Shown here in pieces: positions 1 through 4,313 of a stretch of 6,463 nt of DNA. Positions within the stretch are counted from its first letter, which is position 1; the number at the start of each line of letters is the position of its first letter. Source of the DNA: Blastocatellia bacterium (GTDB lineage: Bacteria; Acidobacteriota; Blastocatellia; Pyrinomonadales; Pyrinomonadaceae); contig JACDAK010000028.1 in NCBI GenBank assembly GCA_013695495.1, positions 1 to 6,463 of the forward strand, written 5' to 3'. The translations under genes and the position numbers were made by a program. The notes beneath the pieces were generated by a model, which saw only the letters and a list, made by a program, of their open reading frames with translations, was not told the origin of the DNA and searched no databases.

Positions 1-1214
1 CCTTTCGATGTGGTCATATCAAAGAATGCGTTCAGATCCAAGCTTGAACGGTTATCAAGCACCCGTTCAATGCCCAACTCGAAGCGGCTGCCGGTGTTCA
101 TCAGCGGCTTGCCTTCTTCTACTACAAAATCAGTAACCGACACCGGTTCACGAAACGCTACTTGAGCGTCCTCAAGCTCGATCGCCCTCGCCCAGGTGCG
201 CTCTTCGGTCTGCGAGGTATAAGCTGTGCGGAACCGCGTGCGGGCATCGAGATCGTACTGGAATCCCAGCCTTGGCGTTATCGAGAAAGCGTCACCCGCG
301 CCGACGAACTGCGAATAATCAACACCGTAAACAAAAACTATACCTTCGCGAACCCGCCACTCATCAAGCACCTGCAGCGAAATTTGTCCGAGGCTCCGGC
401 TCTCTTTGTCAATATTCACGTTACCGTAACCCGAAACAGAAGCATTGACGCGAACCTGATGATTTTCGACCGGCCGGAACTTGAGCTGCGATTCCAATCG
501 ACTCGGTGCATTGGCGCCAACCCCGGTCTGACCAGCGACTACGACCTCGGCATTTCGGCCTAGCGGAATGAGTGTCGCGATATTGATACCGACGTAATTT
601 CCCGCTTCCGAACCTACAAAATATGTCGAAGCGACCGACTGTGTCTGGCGACCGTCGCGTTCGCGTTCATCGACTGGGACGTATTCTTCAGCAGCTTCTA
701 TCAGGTCGCCTTCCGAATTCTGATAGATCGACCGGCTAATGCCAGCTGACCTGATCATCCATTTTGGATTGCTGCGGTCAATTCGTCGCTCCGGCAACGT
801 GTTGCCGCTTCCGGCGCGTTCGAGCTTGAAACCGTAATTCAGTTCGCTCGAGCGTCCGACCTCAACCTCAGGCATCGATACAGGATTAAAACCTTGTGCG
901 ACCGCAAAGACCGAATACTTGCCCGGAATAACTCGCAGTATAAAACTACCATCGGCAGCCGAACGTACCTGCCGCAAAGCCTTGCTGCTTCCCGTGCGGA
1001 AAAGTGCAACCGTTGCATCAACGATCGGTTTGCCTGCATGGTCCCTGACAACACCCTTGATTATGCCCAGCCCCGACGTCTGCCCGGCTCCGGTCTCAGC
1101 CGTCTCATTTGACTCGGTCATCGCCACTACCGGCAGCGCGCCAAGTGACATGGTTCCCAACAATGAAGTGGTAACCATCAGAGACATCAATTTACTATTT
1201 TGAAAAAACGCCAT
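1..1214 (-). CDS. Secreted outer-membrane beta-barrel-like protein with N-terminal carboxypeptidase-regulatory-like domain (partial, C-terminus outside window)
   Basis: The frame is open for 404 codons from an ATG at 1214 to the left edge. Stops TAG and TGA lie in frame just upstream, so the start cannot be earlier; no clear Shine-Dalgarno is visible. Residues 1-31 form a Sec signal peptide (KLMSLMVTT then a hydrophobic run, probable cleavage after PVVA). Residues about 50-132 match a carboxypeptidase-regulatory-like beta-sandwich: GIIKGVVRDHAGKPIVDATV, then AADGSFILRVIPGKYSV. From about residue 205 the chain alternates polar and apolar residues in short strands with tight turns (for example QLKFRPVENHQVRVNASV and FRTAYTSQT), typical of outer-membrane barrels of the TonB-dependent-receptor type. 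I see no convincing TonB box or plug domain between the sandwich and the barrel. Such proteins are common in Acidobacteriota; substrate and function are unknown. It is divergent from the tRNA. The coding call is secure, the barrel assignment moderate. Confidence 0.85.
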   Translation of the reverse strand, partial: MAFFQNSKLMSLMVTTSLLGTMSLGALPVVAMTESNETAETGAGQTSGLGIIKGVVRDHAGKPIVDATVALFRTGSSKALRQVRSAADGSFILRVIPGKYSVFAVAQGFNPVSMPEVEVGRSSELNYGFKLERAGSGNTLPERRIDRSNPKWMIRSAGISRSIYQNSEGDLIEAAEEYVPVDERERDGRQTQSVASTYFVGSEAGNYVGINIATLIPLGRNAEVVVAGQTGVGANAPSRLESQLKFRPVENHQVRVNASVSGYGNVNIDKESRSLGQISLQVLDEWRVREGIVFVYGVDYSQFVGAGDAFSITPRLGFQYDLDARTRFRTAYTSQTEERTWARAIELEDAQVAFREPVSVTDFVVEEGKPLMNTGSRFELGIERVLDNRSSLDLNAFFDMTTSK

Positions 1215-1262
1215 TTGGACCGATCACTAAGCAATGCCGCCAAGATTAAAGATATTGCGACA

Positions 1263-1279
1263 CCTAGTCATTTTCTAGG
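1263..1279. promoter_or_regulatory. Short inverted repeat overlapping the -10 of the barrel-gene promoter, possible operator
   Basis: CCTAG (1263-1267) and CTAGG (1275-1279) form a perfect 5-bp inverted repeat around a 7-bp A/T-rich spacer that contains the -10 candidate. The position would suit a repressor, but arms this short can arise by chance, and no regulator is encoded in the window. Confidence 0.25.
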
Positions 1280-1298
1280 CAAAAGTGAAATGTGTCAA
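1270..1298 (-). promoter_or_regulatory. Candidate sigma-70 promoter for the barrel-protein gene
   Basis: On the minus strand a perfect -35 box TTGACA (1298-1293) is followed after 17 bp by GAAAAT (1275-1270), a 4/6 match to TATAAT. A 15-bp alternative, TAGAAA, overlaps it. The predicted leader to the ATG at 1214 is about 50 nt. The -35 is strong and the -10 weak, so initiation may need help or be regulated. Confidence 0.5.
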
Positions 1299-1340
1299 GC
1301 AGGAGAGCCAAGTGTTCTTGAGCTGTAGGATGCCTCAAGC

Positions 1341-1368
1341 TTGACAAAGTTTGCCCTTCGGCTAGAAT
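1341..1368 (+). promoter_or_regulatory. Sigma-70 promoter for tRNA-Ser
   Basis: A perfect -35 TTGACA (1341-1346), a 16-bp spacer and a -10 TAGAAT (1363-1368, 5/6 match to TATAAT) lie 26 bp before the mature tRNA 5' end. This gives a short leader starting near 1375. A strong consensus promoter like this is expected for a stable RNA. Its -35 is part of GCTTGACA, repeated in inverted orientation at the divergent promoter. Confidence 0.8.
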
Positions 1369-1394
1369 TAAACAGTTGCTTTGGGCATCCATGC

Positions 1395-1485
1395 GGAGAC
1401 GTGGCTGAGTGGCTGAAAGCGGCGGTTTGCTAAATCGTTGTACCCTAACCCGGTACCACAGGTTCGAATCCTGTCGTCTCCGCCA
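1395..1485 (+). tRNA. serX/trnS-GCU: tRNA-Ser (anticodon GCU, reads AGC/AGU), CCA encoded
   Basis: The full cloverleaf can be folded by eye. The acceptor stem GGAGACG (1395-1401) pairs with CGTCTCC (1475-1481), followed by discriminator G1482 and encoded CCA (1483-1485). The anticodon stem GCGGT/ATCGT (with two G-U pairs) encloses the loop TTGCTAA with GCT at 1429-1431. The long variable arm is closed by GTACC/GGTAC, the class II feature expected for serine. The T arm is ACAGG-TTCGAAT-CCTGT, with the canonical TTCGA. Total length is 91 nt with CCA. It has its own promoter and terminator, so it is a single-gene unit. It lies divergent from the barrel gene and convergent with rluD. Confidence 0.97.
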
Positions 1486-1494
1486 TCACTTTCT

Positions 1495-1526
1495 AAGCCG
1501 TCGAACAATTCGTTCGGCGGCTTTTT
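1495..1526 (+). terminator. Intrinsic terminator of tRNA-Ser
   Basis: A 12-bp stem, AAGCCGTCGAAC (1495-1506) with GTTCGGCGGCTT (1512-1523), has one G-T wobble and a 5-nt loop and runs into a TTTTT tract (1522-1526). It lies 9 nt after the CCA. rluD ends at 1545 on the other strand, so its transcript also enters this hairpin, but read leftward the stem is followed by only TT then AGAAAG. Any termination in that direction would be weaker. Confidence 0.9.
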
Positions 1527-1544
1527 CTCGTCCTGGGAACGGAA

Positions 1545-2501
1545 TCACAAGCTCTCTAACAACCTTGACAGTTCCCCCGGAAGCTCCGACTCAAAACCCA
1601 CCTTTTCCCCCGTCTTCGGATGCACAAACGCGATCTTCTCCGCATGGAGAAAAAACCGGTTCATCGAACTAACCGCGTTTCTAACATTAATGTCTGCGAT
1701 CGTGTTATCCCGCCCCTCGTTATATGTCGCATCACCCACTACCGGGTGATTGATCGAAGCGAGGTGGACGCGGATCTGGTGCGTGCGGCCGGTCTTTATC
1801 TCCACCTCGACCAGCGTAAATTTCTCAAACCGGTGCCGGAGCTTCCACAGCGAGATCGCCTGCCGCCCATTCGCCGCGACGGTCATCTTCGTACGATGCC
1901 ATCGGTCGCGTGCGATAGGCCGGTCAATGCGGCCCAACGTTTCCCGCAGCGTCCCGTGCACCAGCGCCACGTATTGCTTGTAGACTTGCCGGCTGCGAAA
2001 CTGCTCGCCCAATGCCTCGTGCGTCTGATCATCCTTCGCTATCACGATGAGCCCCGACGTGTCCTTATCCAGCCGATGCACAATGCCGATGCGGAATGTC
2101 TCGACCGACGCGGTCTCCACACCGCGCCGTCCAAAATGCCATGCAATAGCATTCGCCAGCGTCCCCGAACTTATCCCCGCTCCCGGATGCACGACCATCC
2201 CCGCCGGCTTGTTTATCACCGCCAGATATTCATCCTCGAAAACCACATCCAGCGGAATATCCTCAGGCTCAAACTCCGCCGCCGGCGCCTCCACCAGGTC
2301 AACGTCGATCTCATCTCCCTCGCGCAGCTTATGCGAAGCCTTCACCGGCTTCGAATTCACCAGCACGTCAGCGTCCTCTATCAACCGCTGCAAACGCGAG
2401 CGCGACCAGCCCTCGATGTGTTCCGCAAGGAACGCATCGAGCCGCTGTCCGGCCTGGTCCGCCGTTATCGCAAAGTCCAAAGATGGGGTGTCTTCATTCA
2501 C
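1545..2501 (-). CDS. rluD: RluA-family 23S rRNA pseudouridine synthase, RluD-like
   Basis: This cytoplasmic enzyme isomerises uridine to pseudouridine in RNA. RluD of E. coli acts on helix 69 of 23S rRNA; the same target here is inferred. It has 318 residues, close to the usual size (E. coli RluD has 326). An S4-type RNA-binding domain spans about residues 18-65 (QRLDAFLAEH ... LVNSKPVKASHKLREGD). The catalytic domain shows NKPAGMVVHPG (97-107), the signature HRLDKDTSG with catalytic Asp145, and KTGRTHQIRVHL (236-247). The start is a GTG at 2501 overlapping the end of lgt by 8 nt; no good Shine-Dalgarno precedes it, which suits translational coupling. The ATG at 2497 is out of frame and soon hits a stop. 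This is the last gene of the ileS-lspA-lgt cluster. Family assignment is certain; RluD against other RluA paralogues is likely but not proven. Confidence 0.93.
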   Translation of the reverse strand: MNEDTPSLDFAITADQAGQRLDAFLAEHIEGWSRSRLQRLIEDADVLVNSKPVKASHKLREGDEIDVDLVEAPAAEFEPEDIPLDVVFEDEYLAVINKPAGMVVHPGAGISSGTLANAIAWHFGRRGVETASVETFRIGIVHRLDKDTSGLIVIAKDDQTHEALGEQFRSRQVYKQYVALVHGTLRETLGRIDRPIARDRWHRTKMTVAANGRQAISLWKLRHRFEKFTLVEVEIKTGRTHQIRVHLASINHPVVGDATYNEGRDNTIADINVRNAVSSMNRFFLHAEKIAFVHPKTGEKVGFESELPGELSRLLESL

Positions 2502-3297
2502 CGGTGGGTTCTGAAGCAGGAACTCGGGCCCGTCGCAGCCGCATATACATCAACACGCCCGCCGCTGTCGCCACCACCACGCTCACGATCTGCGAGGTCG
2601 AAAGCCCGGTAATAGTCGTCAATCCAAACAGATCGCCTCGCGGATCATCGCGAATGAACTCAATAAAAAATCGAAATATCGCGTAAATAAATCCGTACGC
2701 GATCAGAACCTGCCCGTCAAACTTCTTCGTTCGATGCAGCCACAACAGCAGCCCAAACACTGCAAACATAGTGAACGATTCGATCAGCTGCGTCGGATGC
2801 AAATGCACACCGTTCGCTATCGGCACGCCCGTATATTCGTGCCCCTTTTCCGAAAAATGAACTCCCCACCAAAGATTCGTCGGCTTGCCCCAACAGCACC
2901 CCGCCGCAAAACATCCCTGCCTGCCAAATGCCTGACCGAGTGCGAGCGCCGGTGCAAACGCATCCGCAACCTTCCAAAACGATAGCTTTTGAATCCGGAT
3001 CAGGATCACGACCGTCAAAAAGCCGCCGATCAGCCCGCCGTAATAAACACCACCCGACCGCAAAAAATCCAGCGAAAATACCTGAACGTTATCCTCGACG
3101 AGGAACATCAGGACCTTCGACCCCAACAGCCCGCCCAGCAGAGTCCAAAGCCCAAGGTCATAGATTCGCTCACGCGACAGCCCATCCCGCGCACCCAGCC
3201 GCGACGCCACGATCAACGCCACAACCATCCCCACCGCTAGCCAAAGCCCATAGCTGGTAACAGGAAAATCTCCTACTCTAAATAATTCCGGATACAT
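2494..3297 (-). CDS. lgt: Prolipoprotein diacylglyceryl transferase
   Basis: Lgt is the inner-membrane enzyme that moves diacylglycerol from phosphatidylglycerol to the lipobox cysteine of prolipoproteins, the first step of lipoprotein maturation. The 267-residue polytopic protein is near the usual length. It shows TSYGLWLAVG (conserved Tyr16), VYYGGLIGG (84-92), the Lgt signature region GRQGCFAAGCCWGKPT (125-140, Arg126), LHPTQLIE (166-173), and RFFIEFIRDDPRG (209-221) near the C-terminus. Compared with E. coli Lgt, Tyr replaces the His of the HGGL motif, and Cys replaces the Asn of the GRIGNF motif; similar variants occur in related phyla to my knowledge. The ATG at 3297 has no clear Shine-Dalgarno because the upstream space is filled by a heptad repeat array. 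It overlaps rluD by 8 nt and follows lspA, the next enzyme in the same pathway. Confidence 0.97.
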   Translation of the reverse strand: MYPELFRVGDFPVTSYGLWLAVGMVVALIVASRLGARDGLSRERIYDLGLWTLLGGLLGSKVLMFLVEDNVQVFSLDFLRSGGVYYGGLIGGFLTVVILIRIQKLSFWKVADAFAPALALGQAFGRQGCFAAGCCWGKPTNLWWGVHFSEKGHEYTGVPIANGVHLHPTQLIESFTMFAVFGLLLWLHRTKKFDGQVLIAYGFIYAIFRFFIEFIRDDPRGDLFGLTTITGLSTSQIVSVVVATAAGVLMYMRLRRARVPASEPTGE

Positions 3298-3303
3298 AGA
3301 TTT

Positions 3304-3373
3304 AGTAGTCAGAAGTCAATAGACAGAATTCAGTAGTTCCGTCCCTACTGACTACTGCCTTCTGACTTCGGAC
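3304..3373. repeat. Array of ten phased degenerate 7-bp units forming an inverted repeat across the lspA 3' end and lspA-lgt gap
   Basis: On the plus strand the 70 bp divide exactly into heptads. The first five are AGTAGTC, AGAAGTC, AATAGAC, AGAATTC, AGTAGTT. A central CCGTCCC follows, then TACTGAC, TACTGCC, TTCTGAC, TTCGGAC. The right half is the reverse complement in kind of the left. Perfect 9-bp inverted pairs include AGTAGTCAG (3304) with CTGACTACT (3348) and AGTCAGAAG (3307) with CTTCTGACT (3359). A 14-bp stem with two mismatches (3324-3337 with 3351-3364) places the lspA stop codon in its loop. The array encodes the last nine residues of LspA and its stop, and fills nearly all of the 47-nt gap to lgt. 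It resembles the heptanucleotide short tandem repeats known from cyanobacteria; its identity is otherwise unknown. Confidence 0.8.
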
Positions 3374-3860
3374 TGCTTTTCTTCGTCATGAACATGTCAA
3401 TAATGAGCAGCCCCGCCCCGATCACTATCGCCATATCCGCCACATTAAACGTCGGATAATGCCACGACCCAAACTGCACGTCTATAAAATCGACCACAAA
3501 CCCAAGCCGGACGCGGTCCGTGACATTCCCGGCGATACCCGCCAGCAGCAACGCGAGTGCCCCCAATATCCTATCGTCCGACCGCGGCGTCTTCCAAAAG
3601 AAATAAAGCACCAGCACGGCCGCGATCATCGCCACCGCCGAAAGCCCCCAGCGCCCCGCATCGCCATGATCATCCAACATCGAAAACGCAACACCCGTAT
3701 TCTGCGCATACGCAAAATTCAACAATCCCGAAATTACCGGGATCTCATCCCCGAACCTCAACCGCCTGACCGCCCACGCCTTCGTCGACTGGTCGACCAT
3801 AAATACCCCGGCCGTTATGACGAGGTATCCAAGCTTCCACAAAATGTCGTTCTTTTTCAC
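3345..3860 (-). CDS. lspA: Lipoprotein signal peptidase (signal peptidase II)
   Basis: LspA is the inner-membrane aspartyl protease that removes the signal peptide of diacylglyceryl-prolipoproteins, directly after Lgt. It has 171 residues, the normal length, with four predicted membrane segments (about 9-29, 70-90, 97-114, 138-158). The conserved blocks are VDQSTKAW (22-29), QNTGVAFS (53-60), GNVTDRVRLGFVVDFID (111-127) with catalytic Asp115, and FNVADMAI (138-145) with catalytic Asp142. The start is GTG at 3860, three bases after the stop of the small upstream gene; the next in-frame ATG (residue 21) would remove most of the first membrane segment. The hydrophilic tail KSSPKSEGSSQ is encoded largely by the heptad repeat array, so the original C-terminus may have been replaced or extended; it lies outside the catalytic core. 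Confidence 0.97.
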   Translation of the reverse strand: MKKNDILWKLGYLVITAGVFMVDQSTKAWAVRRLRFGDEIPVISGLLNFAYAQNTGVAFSMLDDHGDAGRWGLSAVAMIAAVLVLYFFWKTPRSDDRILGALALLLAGIAGNVTDRVRLGFVVDFIDVQFGSWHYPTFNVADMAIVIGAGLLIIDMFMTKKSSPKSEGSSQ

Positions 3861-3863
3861 CTG

Positions 3864-4290
3864 TTACTCAGTATACGGAAAGATCGCTTTGGGTGCCTTA
3901 AATCGTCGCCACCAGTCTGCATAGCAAACATCCGTGCACCCGATCGCACTCTGCACAATCCGCCAGTTCGCGCCGCTCTTTCTCAGCAGTCCGAACAGAT
4001 TGTTGTCATAAAGTCTTCTTCGCCTTCAAAGATCGTCCCCCTCAGGCTCGCGCGTTTCCATCCGGCGTCTGCGCGCTTCCGCTGATAAACGCCCACGTCC
4101 CCTGCACCTTAAACTCATCGATCACGAACGCTATCTTCTGTTTATACTCCCGCTCCACCGGCACCCGCAACGCGTCCAATGTCGCTTTTCGCTCCGCCGT
4201 ACCGTGTTTCGGCGTATAAACCGGCTGTGCCGAAATCCCCGCGGCCAACAACGTCATCACCACGAAAATACCGATATACTTCGCTCTCAT
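3864..4290 (-). pseudogene. Small secreted protein gene of unknown function, interrupted by two single-base frameshifts
   Basis: As written, translation from the ATG at 4290 gives only 82 residues ending at a TGA (4044-4042). Two single-base insertions restore one 142-residue reading to a TAA at 3866-3864. An extra A in the AAA complementary to 4055-4057 gives TPDGKRASLRGTIFEGEEDF, and an extra T in the TTT complementary to 4010-4012 gives YDNNLFGLLRKSGANW and then IGCTDVCYADWW. Residues 1-21 are a Sec signal peptide ending ISA|Q, without a lipobox. The mature part begins PVYTPKHGTAERKATLDALR. I recall similar uncharacterised secreted proteins with YTP..G..ERKAILDALR, a VQG.WAF block and a C-terminal D..Y..W..KAIF block, but know no function. 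A good Shine-Dalgarno precedes it. It sits 23 nt after ileS and 3 nt before lspA. Both lesions are in short homopolymers, so sequencing or assembly error is as likely as real decay. Confidence 0.8.
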
Positions 4291-4297
4291 ATCAATA

Positions 4298-4302
4298 CCT
4301 CC
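4298..4302 (-). promoter_or_regulatory. Ribosome binding site of the small secreted-protein gene
   Basis: GGAGG on the minus strand lies 7 nt before the ATG at 4290. It is the only textbook Shine-Dalgarno in the cluster, and it fixes the start so that the signal peptide is included. Confidence 0.75.
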
Positions 4303-4313
4303 AATTTGATACG

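Noticed and set aside
1461..1485. tRNA-Ser 3' end as an integration (att) site for a mobile element
   Set aside because: No second copy of the tRNA 3' segment, no integrase and no foreign-looking genes are in the window.
1620..2612. A 330-codon plus-strand open frame opposite rluD and the end of lgt
   Set aside because: Its translation is Arg/Pro/His-rich without domain pattern, and it lies opposite two well-conserved genes whose codon bias keeps the antisense frame open.
3304..3373. CRISPR array or classic intrinsic terminator
   Set aside because: Units are 7 bp with no spacers, and there is no T-tract after any of the possible hairpins.
4007..4060. Programmed -1 ribosomal frameshifting as the explanation of the two breaks in the small gene
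   Set aside because: The sites read T GGA AAC and C TTT ATG in frame; neither is a canonical X XXY YYZ heptamer, and two successive programmed shifts in one small gene would be exceptional. Decay or sequencing error fits better.
3459..4085. A 208-codon plus-strand open frame opposite lspA and the broken small gene
   Set aside because: It spans the junction of two minus-strand genes, is rich in Arg, Pro and His and has no signal, motif or ribosome binding site.
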